From Aquimarina spongiae (lineage in GTDB: Bacteria > Bacteroidota > Bacteroidia > Flavobacteriales > Flavobacteriaceae): a stretch of 64,000 nucleotides of DNA. A model generated the notes under the pieces. It had not been told where the DNA came from and ran no database searches. It worked only from the letters and a program-made list of their open reading frames with translations. The stretch lies in the NCBI RefSeq assembly GCF_900141785.1, contig NZ_FQYP01000001.1, positions 496,001 through 560,000 of the forward strand, written 5' to 3'. The position numbers were made by a program, and so were the translations under genes. Below, in pieces: positions 1 to 9,930 of the stretch (position 1 is the stretch's first letter; every line of letters starts with the position of its first letter).

Positions 1-326
1 AAGTAATCATAAAAGGTAGGGTAGAAAAAGTATCCGAAGAAAAAAGTGAATCCTATTTCAGATCAAGACCAAGAGGCAGTCAATTAGGTGCTTGGGCTTC
101 ACGACAAAGCGAAATCATCAATTCAAGAACGGTACTAGAAAACCAATTGCAGTCATTGGAAGACAAATTTGAAGGGAAAGACATCCCTAAACCCTCATTT
201 TGGGGAGGTTATCAAATTATTCCTTCAGAATTCGAGTTTTGGCAAGGTAGAGCAAATCGTTTACACGATCGCATTCGTTATCAAAAAGAAGGTGATCAGT
301 GGATGACCAAAAGGCTTTCTCCATGA
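1..326 (+). CDS. pdxH: Pyridoxamine 5'-phosphate oxidase, C-terminal part (5' end outside window)
   Basis: This FMN enzyme oxidises pyridoxine/pyridoxamine 5'-phosphate to PLP in the cytoplasm. The open frame enters the window at base 3 and ends with TGA at 324-326, giving about 107 residues. It carries the family's C-terminal signature: FRSRPRGSQLGAWASRQS near the start, then PSFWGGYQIIP, FEFWQGRANRLHDRI and a terminal RLSP. The RPxxSxxGAWASxQS and WGG...EFWQG..RLHDR blocks are the PLP/FMN-binding elements of PdxH. The start and N-terminal half lie upstream of base 1. It converges on the OmpA-family gene with a single base between the stop codons and no visible terminator. Confidence 0.93.
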   Translation, partial: VIIKGRVEKVSEEKSESYFRSRPRGSQLGAWASRQSEIINSRTVLENQLQSLEDKFEGKDIPKPSFWGGYQIIPSEFEFWQGRANRLHDRIRYQKEGDQWMTKRLSP

Positions 327-327
327 T

Positions 328-2514
328 CTAATCCATAATTACAAAATTTGATCTTCTGTTTTTGCGATACTCTTCTTCGTTACAATCTTGACCATCAAGA
401 CAATCGTTAACCGGACGAGTTTCTCCAAACCCAACATAAGATAAAATTCTATTTCTGGAAACGTTTTGACTTACTAAATAGTTGTAAATAGACTCCGCTC
501 TTTTTTGGGATAAATCAAGGTTGTAATCATGATTACCTCTACTATCAGAGTGAGTTTCGATCTTGATCACCATATCAGGATATTCCTTGGTCATCAATTC
601 AACAATTTTATTTAGTTCTAGTTCTGCTCTTTCAGTAATATCCCATTTATCAAATTCGAAATAGATCTCATTCAAATTAATAAGATCATTTATGGTCTTA
701 TCTAGTTTTGAATTTGCTTCCAAATCTGTTTTTGGTGGAGTAGAACTTTGCACGATATCACCAGGTGTAATTCCTCCACTTTTAGTATTCGAAGATTTGT
801 CTGTTTTATCAAAATCACCAGGAGTAACCTGAGCAATGTCGTGATCTAGTTTCTTCTTTGGTATAGCAACCAGGCTGCTAGCATTAGGACAATTTAGTGT
901 GCTTATGTCGATTGCCAATTTGAACTGATAGTAGTCTGGCAAGTCACATTTGTTAATGTGATTATATCCTTTAGAGTACTTTATCGTTTCATTTAATGAT
1001 CCATTAAACTCTGCTGTAACAGGTTGGTCAACTACGGTAATGTCGTCTATGGTTTCAATAGATTCGCAACTGGTATCTACTGTTACATTATAAGATATAT
1101 GGAAAGGTTCGCTATCTATTTTCACCATTTTATTAGGAATAGTGAACAAAATAGTTCTGGAGTTCTTATCGAATTTCGCTTTAACACGTTTAGGTAGCTC
1201 TAAAGACTTTTCAGAAAAAATAACATTTTTGGGAAGAACGTCTTTAATAATGGTATTCTTGGCGTCATCATTACCTTCGTTATGAACAGTAAGTTGATAG
1301 GTAATCTCTTGCTTAGGCGCTAATACGTCTTCTGGATGGATATATCTGTTGTTATCGGTAAACTTAGACCTTTTAATAATATGTATAGCAGGTTCGTAGA
1401 TGTCTACACTAAAAGCCACAGCCATCACAGAGTATCCATCATTATCAGTCTTTAATCGAAACTTAGCTTCCGTTTGATTATTACCTATAATACTGTTTCT
1501 TACATTTTTAATATCGAACAAATCTGCATCATATCCAAGGGTGTTCTGACTAGCAGGAACCCTGGTTTTAACATTCCTTCCATTCTCAGTAATATTCGCA
1601 TTAAAGAAATTATTCATAGGGTTTGTGCCGTCCGCAAGACTCTTGTATTTGTTCGTCTCGTTAGACATTACTTGAAAACGATCTCCTCGAATTCCTTTAT
1701 CTCCTTCGTAAGCAATTACACCAATTTTTCCATGAACCGCACCATTAGGTATCGTTTGGAAGTTGTTGAATGAAAAAGCAACTGGTTTAGATTTAGAATC
1801 TATATTTACGAAACCATCATAGACATAAAACCTTTTTCTAGGTTTGGCATGGTCTTCGTAAATTACAACCATAGTCCAACCTCCTGCTAATCCATTTCCT
1901 AGAGTTGCATCGTCATTTACTTCAGAAGTAGTGGCAGGAATATTAGCTAGGGTATAGGTTCCCAGCGGATTATTTAAGTTTAGTACATCTTCTGTTATAT
2001 CCTTATAACATGAATATTGTTTAAATAAAGCTTCAGAATCGTTGTAATAATCATGAATAATTTTACCGTCCGTAATAGTAGCATATTCAGTTTGTCCCGG
2101 ATATTTAATTTTTATGGAAGTAATATCTTCAGTTCGATTTTCGTCAGCATATGAAGCAGTCCAATAAAGGCCAACGTGTCTTATAGTGCTACATTCTGTG
2201 TCAATGATAAGATCTGCACTACTGGAATTAAAAGTGGATGGATCATTATCAATATCGATAAATCCCATTCTGAATTGATTATTCAATCCACCATCATTGT
2301 AGCTTTTGTTGGGGTCAAAAACCCCAGTTCCATCGTCATTACTGACTTTTCCTAATATTGTATTGGAAACAAACTTAAAATCCCCCTTGAAAGTAAATTC
2401 GGCCCTTTTTTCTAAAGGAACCTCTACTTGTCCATACATAGGTAGGCTGCAAAAGATTGCAGTAACCATTAGTAGGCTTAAGCTTTGTAATCCAAAAAGA
2501 TTTCCTTTCTTCAT
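328..2514 (-). CDS. Large OmpA-family outer-membrane protein with DUF11-type repeat
   Basis: A predicted surface protein of 728 residues. Residues 1-28 form a signal peptide (MKKGNLFGLQ..., hydrophobic stretch, cleavage near MYG-Q). The middle is a large uncharacterised beta-rich region. Around 375-490 is a DUF11/CARDB-like adhesion repeat (LTVHNEGNDDAKNTIIKDVLP). A low-complexity linker leads to a C-terminal OmpA peptidoglycan-binding domain from about 605 (YFEFDKWDI, ETHSDSRGNHDYNLDLSQKRA). The family tethers the outer membrane to peptidoglycan. The frame can be opened five codons earlier at a GTG (2529), but the ATG at 2514 sits behind AAAGAG and begins the signal peptide, so it is preferred. 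Function beyond envelope anchoring is unknown. Confidence 0.85.
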   Translation of the reverse strand: MKKGNLFGLQSLSLLMVTAIFCSLPMYGQVEVPLEKRAEFTFKGDFKFVSNTILGKVSNDDGTGVFDPNKSYNDGGLNNQFRMGFIDIDNDPSTFNSSSADLIIDTECSTIRHVGLYWTASYADENRTEDITSIKIKYPGQTEYATITDGKIIHDYYNDSEALFKQYSCYKDITEDVLNLNNPLGTYTLANIPATTSEVNDDATLGNGLAGGWTMVVIYEDHAKPRKRFYVYDGFVNIDSKSKPVAFSFNNFQTIPNGAVHGKIGVIAYEGDKGIRGDRFQVMSNETNKYKSLADGTNPMNNFFNANITENGRNVKTRVPASQNTLGYDADLFDIKNVRNSIIGNNQTEAKFRLKTDNDGYSVMAVAFSVDIYEPAIHIIKRSKFTDNNRYIHPEDVLAPKQEITYQLTVHNEGNDDAKNTIIKDVLPKNVIFSEKSLELPKRVKAKFDKNSRTILFTIPNKMVKIDSEPFHISYNVTVDTSCESIETIDDITVVDQPVTAEFNGSLNETIKYSKGYNHINKCDLPDYYQFKLAIDISTLNCPNASSLVAIPKKKLDHDIAQVTPGDFDKTDKSSNTKSGGITPGDIVQSSTPPKTDLEANSKLDKTINDLINLNEIYFEFDKWDITERAELELNKIVELMTKEYPDMVIKIETHSDSRGNHDYNLDLSQKRAESIYNYLVSQNVSRNRILSYVGFGETRPVNDCLDGQDCNEEEYRKNRRSNFVIMD

Positions 2515-2912
2515 AATCTCTTTTTCCACTTTTCTAGTTTTTTAGCCCTTGCATTTTGACTTAATTCGTGTGAGTTTTGCTTGGGGGGAAGCACTCCTAA
2601 TTAAGGGAAAACCGTATGTAAATTTAGATTTTAACATTTACATAAATAAGAAAAAACACAGGTTTTCGATGTAAATACAATTTTTATCGATCAAAACCAG
2701 TCCTCTATCGACTTCATATTCACTTGTTTATCTCGCTTCATTACTTCATGTTCTTGACTTTTTACTACAATTCATCGTTATATCAGAATAAAACAGATCA
2801 AATTAATTTTTTGATTTAACCGTTATTTTATTCTAGGTTATAACAATTATTGAATGCGAATTAGTAAACTTGTATTACATAACTCATTTTTGCCATTTAT
2901 AGTATAGAAATC
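2515..2912. other. Divergent intergenic region
   Basis: About 400 bases between two divergently transcribed genes, the OmpA-family gene and the polyphosphate operon. It must hold both promoters, but I found no convincing TTG-N19-TAnnTTTG match, no hairpin with a T-tract and no small ORF with a credible start. Confidence 0.5.
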
Positions 2913-3398
2913 ATGAAAACTTTATATATCATTCGACATGCCAAATCTTCTTGGGATTATGATGTTCCCGATGACCAAAGACCATTAAGTAATAGAGGAC
3001 TCAGAGATGCTGAATTGATTGGAAAACATCTGAAAACCCTAGTAAAACCTATAGATTTGGTACTAAGCAGCCCTGCAGAGCGGGCTTATAAGACTTCACA
3101 AATTGTTTTGGATAATCTGTCGATCGATAAAAGTGTATTTCGTTTAGAACCAGATCTTTATGATTTTGGCGGAAACAAAGTTTTGGAAGTAATTAAAAAT
3201 TGCAAGAATGAGATCAATACGCTTCTTATTTTTGGTCACAACCATGCATTCACTTCGATAGTAAATTTATTGGGGGATCAGAGCATTGATAACTTACCTA
3301 CTGCTGGAGCTGTTGGTATTGAGTTTGAAGAGGAGCAATGGGATCAAATTTCTGTAGGAAAAATCTTTCTAATGGTTTTTCCTAAATCTTTACGATAA
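2913..3398 (+). CDS. SixA-like histidine phosphatase
   Basis: A 161-residue member of the histidine phosphatase (phosphoglycerate mutase-like) superfamily, close to phosphohistidine phosphatase SixA. The catalytic RHG-type motif is at the N-terminus (YIIRHAKSSW; Arg8, nucleophile His9). The second Arg is in SSPAERAYKT (Arg57), and the second active-site His is in FGHNHAF (His109). The length is normal for SixA. It is the first gene of a run with ppk1 (2-base gap) and ppx, so a link to polyphosphate or to a phosphohistidine intermediate such as that of PPK1 is tempting but only inferred from context. The substrate is not shown by the sequence. Confidence 0.85.
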   Translation: MKTLYIIRHAKSSWDYDVPDDQRPLSNRGLRDAELIGKHLKTLVKPIDLVLSSPAERAYKTSQIVLDNLSIDKSVFRLEPDLYDFGGNKVLEVIKNCKNEINTLLIFGHNHAFTSIVNLLGDQSIDNLPTAGAVGIEFEEEQWDQISVGKIFLMVFPKSLR

Positions 3399-3400
3399 AT

Positions 3401-5503
3401 ATGGAATTAATTAACAATCAGTATATTAATAGAGAGTTAAGCTGGTTGCAGTTTAATGCAAGAGTATTACAGGAAGCTGCAGATGATAGTGTTCCTTTGG
3501 TTGAACGTCTACGTTTTATTGGGATATTTTCTAATAACTTAGATGAATTCTTTAAAGTACGCTATGCTACGATCAAAAGGATCGATTTGGCTGGAAAAGA
3601 TGGTAAGAATGTCTTGAAAGGAACCACGGCAAGTAATCTGTTAGAAAGAATCACCAAGATTGTAATCAAACAACAGGCAGAGAGTCTGAAAACCATTGAT
3701 ACGATTGGTAAAAAGCTGGAGTCTCATAATATCTTTATTATAAATGAAGATCAAGTGAATGAGGATCAAGATCAATTTATTCGTAATTATTTTGTGAGTA
3801 AAGTAAGTCCCGCCTTGGTTACCTATATTTTGAATGACCTTGAAGAGTTCCCCCATCTAAAGGATAGTGTTGCGTATTTGGCAGTAAAACTTGTATTGAA
3901 AGAACGAATTCCCAAAGAAGGAAGAATTTCCAAGATTTTGCAACAAACAACCAAAGAGAAGATATATGCGCTTATAGAAATCCCTAAAAACATGGATCGA
4001 TTTGTGGTCTTACCAGAAAAAGATGGGAAACAGTATATTATCATTCTGGATGATTTGATTAGGTACTGTATGCGTATTAACTTCAGTATTTTTGACTATG
4101 TAAGTGCATCTGCACATATGATTAAAATCACAAGAGATGCGCAGTTAGATTTTGATAATGATCTTAGTAAAAGTTTTATCCAAAAAATATCTAGTAGTGT
4201 AAAATCCAGAAGGGATGGAGAACCTGTTCGATTCGTTTATGATAAAGAGATCGAAAAGGATACGTTAGAATTCCTGATGGAGAAAATGGAAATTGATAAT
4301 ACCGATAGTATTATCCCTGGAGGTAGATACCACAACCGAAGAGATTATATGCGTTTTCCTGATTTAGGAAATCCAGAACTCATTTATCAAACCATGCAAC
4401 CTCTTACCATTCCTGGTCTACCATTGCAAGGTAGTTTGCTAGATAAGATTGCGAAAAAGGATTTTCTTCAATACACCCCTTACCATACATTTTCTTATAC
4501 AGTAAAGTTTTTAAGAGAATCTGCTATTGATCCCAAAGTAAAAAGCATAAAGATCACTATATACCGGCTGGCTAGTATTTCTCATATCGCCAGTTCTTTG
4601 ATTAATGCTGTAAAAAATGGGAAAAAGGTGACGGTGCAAATTGAGCTGCAGGCCAGGTTTGACGAGGCAGCCAATATTAGATATGCAGAACAGATGCAAC
4701 GAGAAGGCGTACATCTTAATTTTGGAGTTACCGGACTTAAAGTGCATTGTAAAGCCTGCGTTATAGAACGTGAAGAAAAAGGAAAGACCAAGAGATACGG
4801 CTTTATAAGCACCGGGAATTTTAATGAATCTACGGCCAAGATATATACAGATTATACCTTATTTACCACCAATGAGGCAATTCTTAAGGAAACCAATCGG
4901 GTATTTAAATTTTTTGAAATCAATTATAAGGTGAATAGATACAAACATCTCTTGGTATCCCCGCATTACACGCGATCTTCTTTGGTAAAATTGATTAATA
5001 ATGAAATCACGAATAGTAAAAATGGATTGCCGGCAAGAATACGATTGAAACTCAATAGTCTTAGTGACTATGATATGATTGATAAGCTATATGAAGCAAG
5101 TAGAGCAGGGGTAAAAATAGATTTAATTATTCGCGGAATTTGCTGTTTGATTCCTGGTATTCCCGGAATGAGCGAAAATATAAGAGCCATCAGTATAATA
5201 GATAAATTTTTGGAACATCCACGATTACTAATTTTTGAGAATGGGGGGGATCCTAAAGTGTATATTTCATCAGCAGACTGGATGACTCGAAATCTAGATC
5301 GAAGAGTCGAAATCTCATGTCCTATCTACGATGAAGATATCAAATTGGAACTTATGGAAACTTTTGATATCTCCTGGAACGATAATGTAAAAGCCAGGAT
5401 TCTTTCTAAAGATCAGGATAATGCTTACATTCGAAACGAAAAAGAAAAAATAAGATCACAGGTTGCAGCCTATGATTACTATTTACAGAAACTAGGAAAT
5501 TAA
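3401..5503 (+). CDS. ppk1: Polyphosphate kinase 1
   Basis: PPK1 reversibly polymerises the gamma-phosphate of ATP into inorganic polyphosphate at the inner membrane. The 700 residues match the family length. Visible marks are the N-terminal YINRELSWLQFNARVLQEA block, the central RFPDLGNPELIYQTMQPLT region, and the phospholipase-D-like catalytic halves. The autophosphorylated histidine is His449 in GLKVHCKACVIE, and the second conserved histidine is His606 in FLEHPRLLIFENGG. Arg in QARFDEAANIRYAEQM contacts phosphate. It lies between the SixA-like gene and ppx with gaps of 2 and 5 bases, clearly one operon containing both a synthesis and a degradation enzyme. Confidence 0.96.
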   Translation: MELINNQYINRELSWLQFNARVLQEAADDSVPLVERLRFIGIFSNNLDEFFKVRYATIKRIDLAGKDGKNVLKGTTASNLLERITKIVIKQQAESLKTIDTIGKKLESHNIFIINEDQVNEDQDQFIRNYFVSKVSPALVTYILNDLEEFPHLKDSVAYLAVKLVLKERIPKEGRISKILQQTTKEKIYALIEIPKNMDRFVVLPEKDGKQYIIILDDLIRYCMRINFSIFDYVSASAHMIKITRDAQLDFDNDLSKSFIQKISSSVKSRRDGEPVRFVYDKEIEKDTLEFLMEKMEIDNTDSIIPGGRYHNRRDYMRFPDLGNPELIYQTMQPLTIPGLPLQGSLLDKIAKKDFLQYTPYHTFSYTVKFLRESAIDPKVKSIKITIYRLASISHIASSLINAVKNGKKVTVQIELQARFDEAANIRYAEQMQREGVHLNFGVTGLKVHCKACVIEREEKGKTKRYGFISTGNFNESTAKIYTDYTLFTTNEAILKETNRVFKFFEINYKVNRYKHLLVSPHYTRSSLVKLINNEITNSKNGLPARIRLKLNSLSDYDMIDKLYEASRAGVKIDLIIRGICCLIPGIPGMSENIRAISIIDKFLEHPRLLIFENGGDPKVYISSADWMTRNLDRRVEISCPIYDEDIKLELMETFDISWNDNVKARILSKDQDNAYIRNEKEKIRSQVAAYDYYLQKLGN

Positions 5504-5508
5504 TTATT

Positions 5509-6408
5509 TTGTTGACAATAGAAAAATACGGAGCCATAGATATCGGTTCCAATGCAATTAGATTATTAATCAGTAGTGTCCACGAAGAAGAAGGAAAGAC
5601 CACTAGATTCAAAAAAACTAGTTTAGTTCGTGTTCCGATACGATTAGGAGCTGATGTATTTAAAGATAAAAGAGTTTCTGAAGCAAATATCGCCCGAATG
5701 CTCGATACCATGCAAGCGTATCAATTACTCATGAAAACACACAAAGTAGTTCGATATAAGGCTTGCGCTACTTCTGCAATGCGTGAAGCAGAAAATGGAA
5801 AAGAACTTGTGCAATTGATAAAAGATCAAACAGGAATTCAAATTGATATTATTGATGGAAAAGATGAAGCCGCAATTATTGCGATGACAGATCTTCATCA
5901 GTTGATCAATACTGATGCATCTTATCTTTATGTTGACGTAGGAGGGGGGAGTACAGAGTTTACGCTATATCATAACGGAAATACAGTGACTTCCAGATCC
6001 TTCAAGTTAGGAACGGTGAGATTGCTCAACAACCTGGTTCCAGATCAAACCTGGAATGAAGTCCAAAATTGGATACAAGAGATTACCCGAAATTATAATC
6101 GGATATCTTTGATCGGTTCTGGTGGGAATATCAATAATATTTTCAAGAATAGCGGAAAAAGCATGGGGAAACCCTTATCATTCTTATACCTCAGTTCGTA
6201 TTACAAACTTTTGAATTCGTTGACCTACGAAGAACGGATATGGGAACTTAATTTGAATCAGGATAGAGCCGATGTAATTGTGCCCGCAGCGAGGATTTAT
6301 CTATCTGCTATGAAATGGAGCGGAGCCAAAGATATTTACGTTCCAAAGATCGGATTGTCGGACGGGATCATTAAATCCTTGTACAATGAAAAATTGAAAA
6401 ACAAATAA
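5509..6408 (+). CDS. ppx: Exopolyphosphatase / Ppx-GppA phosphatase
   Basis: A Ppx/GppA-family phosphatase of the ASKHA fold, removing terminal phosphates from polyphosphate or hydrolysing pppGpp. The 299 residues correspond to the short form without the C-terminal HD domain. The N-terminal phosphate-binding loop reads GAIDIGSNAIRLLI, the second loop is YVDVGGGSTEFTLY, and the third is LIGSGGNINNI. A conserved acidic/Arg block is ACATSAMREAENG. There is no ATG at the start: the frame opens with TTG TTG (5509 or 5512) after AGGAAA, five bases from the ppk1 stop, and a stop codon at 5473 rules out a much earlier start. Coupling with ppk1 suggests that polyphosphate is the substrate. Confidence 0.92.
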   Translation: MLTIEKYGAIDIGSNAIRLLISSVHEEEGKTTRFKKTSLVRVPIRLGADVFKDKRVSEANIARMLDTMQAYQLLMKTHKVVRYKACATSAMREAENGKELVQLIKDQTGIQIDIIDGKDEAAIIAMTDLHQLINTDASYLYVDVGGGSTEFTLYHNGNTVTSRSFKLGTVRLLNNLVPDQTWNEVQNWIQEITRNYNRISLIGSGGNINNIFKNSGKSMGKPLSFLYLSSYYKLLNSLTYEERIWELNLNQDRADVIVPAARIYLSAMKWSGAKDIYVPKIGLSDGIIKSLYNEKLKNK

Positions 6409-6469
6409 TTCTATAAAATCTGTATATTTACGGTCAGACGTACCCCTGATATTGAAACTAAATCTATTT

Positions 6470-7030
6470 ATGATGAAAAAAAAATTACTTTACATTGGAG
6501 TTCTTTTACTAACCGTTTCTGGAATAATGGCTCAAGAAAAAACATATGGAGTTCGTCTTGGAGCAAATCTTAGTTCGATAAGTTCTGATGATATTCCAGA
6601 AAATCTGGAAGATAATCGATTTGGAGTTGTAGTTGGTTTTCTGGCCGAGTATCCAATTAAAGATCGGTTAAGCTTTCAACCTGAATTTCAATACTCCTCT
6701 CAAGGGAATGAGGATGAAGCACTTCGCGTGGATTACCTAAAACTTCCTTTATTTCTTAAGTATAACTTTACTGATATTTTTAATGTTCATATAGGGCCAC
6801 AGGTAGGACTCAAAATATGGGAATGGGAAGACAATGCCGGTATAGATGCTAACTTCAATACTTTTGATTTTGCTGCTGTTGCCGGAATCGGAGTAAACAT
6901 TACCGAGAATTTCTTTGCAGATCTTCGTTATGACTTTGGATTGTCTAATGTTTTTGATGATGAAGGTGTAACTGGAGGCGCTGATGGGAATAACAGTGTT
7001 ATACAACTTTCCTTTGGATACAAGCTTTAG
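6470..7030 (+). CDS. PorT-type outer-membrane beta-barrel protein
   Basis: A small outer-membrane beta-barrel of about 186 residues. It has a signal peptide (MMKKKLLYIGVLLLTVSGIMAQ) and then alternating strands typical of the outer-membrane beta-barrel 'PorT/porin family' group of Bacteroidota: YGVRLGANLSS, FQPEFQYSSQG, VDYLKLPLFLKYNF, FNVHIGPQVGLK, a glycine-rich FAAVAGIGVNI and a final QLSFGYKL ending on a hydrophobic strand. The frame can be opened at a TTG at 6452, but the tandem ATG at 6470/6473 begins the signal peptide and is preferred. It follows ppx after about 60 bases. Ligand and function are unknown. Confidence 0.82.
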   Translation: MMKKKLLYIGVLLLTVSGIMAQEKTYGVRLGANLSSISSDDIPENLEDNRFGVVVGFLAEYPIKDRLSFQPEFQYSSQGNEDEALRVDYLKLPLFLKYNFTDIFNVHIGPQVGLKIWEWEDNAGIDANFNTFDFAAVAGIGVNITENFFADLRYDFGLSNVFDDEGVTGGADGNNSVIQLSFGYKL

Positions 7031-7082
7031 GCTATCCATATTTACAATATATTATTTAATTCTTATTAGATTATTGAGTGTT

Positions 7083-7724
7083 TTAAGAACTGTAAAAGCT
7101 TTTGTTGAGTATTATTCGGTTCTTAAGACATTCTATTTGTAATGATCTTTTGAGATCATTAAACATCTTATTAGTGATCACCCTTGATGCTCTAATGTAG
7201 TTCGCAAATTCTTCTTGATTAAGAGGACAATATAACGCAATACGGTATTCATCCGCTGATGAAATCTCAAAGTTCTTTTGAAAATCTAATAAGGTTTCCT
7301 TTACTCTGTTTTCCACAAACCTGTTCTGTAGGATTCGAATTCGTCTTTCCAGAAGACAACATTCTATTCCAATCAAACAAAATACTTCAGTAGGTAGAAT
7401 GATTTTTTTCTGAAGCATAGATTGTATCTGATGTATTTCAAATTCATAAACTATTGTTTTTGCCTGAAGTGCTTGATACGTATAATTTAGAGTATCCTCT
7501 GCAATGATTTGACAACTTCCAAAAAATTGATTTTCAGCTAATATTATAGATATGAGTAATTCTCCAGATTCGTTGGGGTAACTTAACTTAATGGCACCAC
7601 TTCTTACCAAATAAAGTCTTTTCCGGTTGGTCTTGTGATAAGGTCTAATAATTTCATTTTGATCATACGTGTTACAATGATGAATCCCTTGTTTTACCAA
7701 AAGATCAAATAATTTAATAGTCAT
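7083..7724 (-). CDS. Crp/Fnr-family transcriptional regulator
   Basis: A 213-residue cytoplasmic regulator. Residues 1-115 form a cyclic-nucleotide-binding-type beta-roll (LVRSGAIKLSYPNESGELLISIILAENQFFG). A long dimerisation helix follows (120-150), then a C-terminal winged helix at about 165-205 (LNQEEFANYIRASRVITNKMFNDLKR). There is no Fnr-type N-terminal cysteine cluster, and the cAMP-binding RxxR signature is not evident, so the ligand is unknown. It is transcribed away from the exported NTF2-like gene at 7974, with a 249-base AT-rich region between them that presumably holds both promoters. Confidence 0.85.
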   Translation of the reverse strand: MTIKLFDLLVKQGIHHCNTYDQNEIIRPYHKTNRKRLYLVRSGAIKLSYPNESGELLISIILAENQFFGSCQIIAEDTLNYTYQALQAKTIVYEFEIHQIQSMLQKKIILPTEVFCLIGIECCLLERRIRILQNRFVENRVKETLLDFQKNFEISSADEYRIALYCPLNQEEFANYIRASRVITNKMFNDLKRSLQIECLKNRIILNKSFYSS

Positions 7725-7973
7725 GTTTTTGTTTGTTGGTTTTAAGTTGCTTCTTCCTGACTATTAATATTTGCTAAGTAACTTTCGTATTAACATTCCG
7801 TTAGTACATTTATTATAATTTTGACGCATTTTTTCTGCGTAAACAACATAAAAAGTGCTAATTCTTAGAAAATAAATTAAATTTTGGTGTTAGAATTTTT
7901 ATATCGATTGAGTTTGAGTTGGAATAATTTCGGTTTTCACAATCATGATAATTAACTCTTAAAACCAAAACTC

Positions 7974-8519
7974 ATGAAATTTTTTAATTCTAAAGCGTTA
8001 GCTATAGTTGGTATAGCAATGCTAGGAGGTCTTTTATTCACTTCGTTTATAAAGTCTTCCCCAAATCAAAATGTTGAAATTAGTTACAAGAATTCTGTAG
8101 TTAGCTATTACGGAAGTACTTCGGTGACCAAAGCTGATCTGGTATCTCAAGCCAAACTTATTGATATTGCCGATCGTAGGTTCGAAACCAAATGGGTAAA
8201 CAAAGATCCCAAAGGAATCTCAGAAGAATACACTCGCAAGGGAGCCGTATTTATGAAACCTGGTAAAAAACCCAGATTGGGAAGAAATGAGATCGAGAAA
8301 GAATTTTCTGAAAGTGTACAGGTTATAGACCGTGTAGAATTCTTTCAGGATGAACTGCAGTTTTTTGGCGACATGGATGTAGCTTTCCAACGCTGTCATA
8401 TGTTGGGATATAAAAATACCAGTTCTTCTCCGGTATTTGAAGGGTCTTATGTAATTCTCTGGAAGAAAGAAAAAGGAGATTGGCTCATAGAGTATGATAT
8501 GTTTAACGCTGATAAATAG
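7974..8519 (+). CDS. Exported SnoaL/NTF2-like (DUF4440-type) protein
   Basis: A 181-residue protein with an uncleaved anchor or signal segment at about residues 8-28 (ALAIVGIAMLGGLLFTSFI). It then carries an NTF2-like cone-fold domain recognisable by the pattern of a first helix (RRFETKWVNKDPKGISEEYTRKGAVF), a middle strand pair and a closing WKKEKGDWLIEYDMFN. DUF4440/SnoaL-like proteins are small-molecule-binding or isomerase-like domains, often reported as stress or steroid-isomerase relatives. Nothing in the sequence fixes a ligand. It stands alone: the next gene starts 130 bases downstream and belongs to a different cassette. Confidence 0.72.
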   Translation: MKFFNSKALAIVGIAMLGGLLFTSFIKSSPNQNVEISYKNSVVSYYGSTSVTKADLVSQAKLIDIADRRFETKWVNKDPKGISEEYTRKGAVFMKPGKKPRLGRNEIEKEFSESVQVIDRVEFFQDELQFFGDMDVAFQRCHMLGYKNTSSSPVFEGSYVILWKKEKGDWLIEYDMFNADK

Positions 8520-8649
8520 CAGATAAACGTACTATAACAAATCTTAGATCATTCAACTTTTTAAAAATGGTATAGTTACATAGTTATGCCTAATCACAAA
8601 CGTTCCCTTCTTTGAAGCTAAAGAGGGAAATGCATTTAATCTCAACATA

Positions 8650-9927
8650 ATGAAAATTAATACATCAGATATTTTATCTGCAGTCAACCAATATGGAACC
8701 CCAGCATACATCTACGATGGGGAACAATTGGTATCTAATTACAAAAACCTGAAAAATGCGCTGCCCAACTTTGTAGATGTCTTTTATGCCTTAAAAGTGA
8801 ATCCTAATGTTTCTTTGGTAAAACTGTTACGATCTCAAGGCGCTTGTACAGAAGTATGTTCAATTACTGAACTGGAAATTGCACTCAAAGCTGGTTCAAC
8901 CCCAGAAGATATTATATACCTGGGCCCTTGTAAAAAAGACTATGAACTTAAAAGGGCCATCGAATTGGGGATTTATGCTATTGTCATAGAATCCGAAACG
9001 GAATTAGAAAGAGTTTCCAGTTTTGCTAATAATGCCGGAGTCACTGCAAATGTGGCTATTCGGATCAACCCCGATTTTTCTGCAGAAGGTTCTCCATGGA
9101 AAATGGGAGGTAGACCTACTCATTTTGGTATTGAGGAAAAACAAGCCATACAAAACTTTGGAAGTTACCTTGCTACACCAAACATACATGTACAGGGAAT
9201 ACATGTATACAATGGTACAAATATTCTGGAAGCTCAATCCGTATTCGAAAACACCAGCTACATTCTGAATCTTTATGATCAAATTTCGCAGAAATATCAT
9301 TACCATTTTACCATGGTAGATGTTGGAGGAGGAATGGGAGTGCCTTATTTTCAAAATCAGGAACCCTTAGACATTACAATGTTTAAAGAGCTCATGGTGC
9401 CTTTGTTTACTTCATTTCATGACAAATATCCTGATACCCGAATTATTATGGAATCTGGTCGATTTATAATCGGGACAGCAGGCGCTATGGCAGTACAAGT
9501 GAACAATTTAAAATCAAATCATGGAAAGCTCTTTGCGGTTACCGACGGAGGAACGAATTGCCATTCTGCAGCAGCTGGATCGGGAAGAGTAGTCAAAAGA
9601 AATTTCCCTATTCAAAATATATCCGCGGGTTCTGACACTGCGAAAAAAATGTATCAGGTGTCTGGGCCATTGTGCAGTCCTGATGATATCATAGGGCGTA
9701 ATATTGAACTTAACGAAATACATCTGGATGATATTTTGCTGGTTAAATTATCAGGAGCGTATGGTCCAACATCGTCACCTGTTCTGTTTCATAGTCATGG
9801 ATACCCTGCAGAGATATTATTGTATCAGGATGAATCATTTCTTATTCGGGAAAAAGACACTTCTATGGATATTATTAATAAACAAATAGAAGTTGATTTC
9901 AAACACACTAAACTCATAACAAATTAG
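8650..9927 (+). CDS. PLP-dependent fold-III decarboxylase (DAPDC/BtrK-like)
   Basis: A 425-residue alanine-racemase-fold decarboxylase related to diaminopimelate decarboxylase. The PLP lysine is Lys49 in VFYALKVNPN. The phosphate-binding glycine loop is MVDVGGGMGVPYF, the ESGRFIIGTAG element follows, and the substrate-site Cys is in SGPLCSPDD near the C-terminus. The next gene is an acyl carrier protein (3-base gap), then an AMP-forming ligase. That context argues against lysine biosynthesis and for decarboxylation of a carrier-bound amino acid, as known for BtrK in butirosin synthesis. The same trio occurs beside exosortase A (families dCO2ase_PEP1 and ligase_PEP_1). First gene of the cassette; substrate not known. 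Confidence 0.85.
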   Translation: MKINTSDILSAVNQYGTPAYIYDGEQLVSNYKNLKNALPNFVDVFYALKVNPNVSLVKLLRSQGACTEVCSITELEIALKAGSTPEDIIYLGPCKKDYELKRAIELGIYAIVIESETELERVSSFANNAGVTANVAIRINPDFSAEGSPWKMGGRPTHFGIEEKQAIQNFGSYLATPNIHVQGIHVYNGTNILEAQSVFENTSYILNLYDQISQKYHYHFTMVDVGGGMGVPYFQNQEPLDITMFKELMVPLFTSFHDKYPDTRIIMESGRFIIGTAGAMAVQVNNLKSNHGKLFAVTDGGTNCHSAAAGSGRVVKRNFPIQNISAGSDTAKKMYQVSGPLCSPDDIIGRNIELNEIHLDDILLVKLSGAYGPTSSPVLFHSHGYPAEILLYQDESFLIREKDTSMDIINKQIEVDFKHTKLITN

Positions 9928-9930
9928 CAC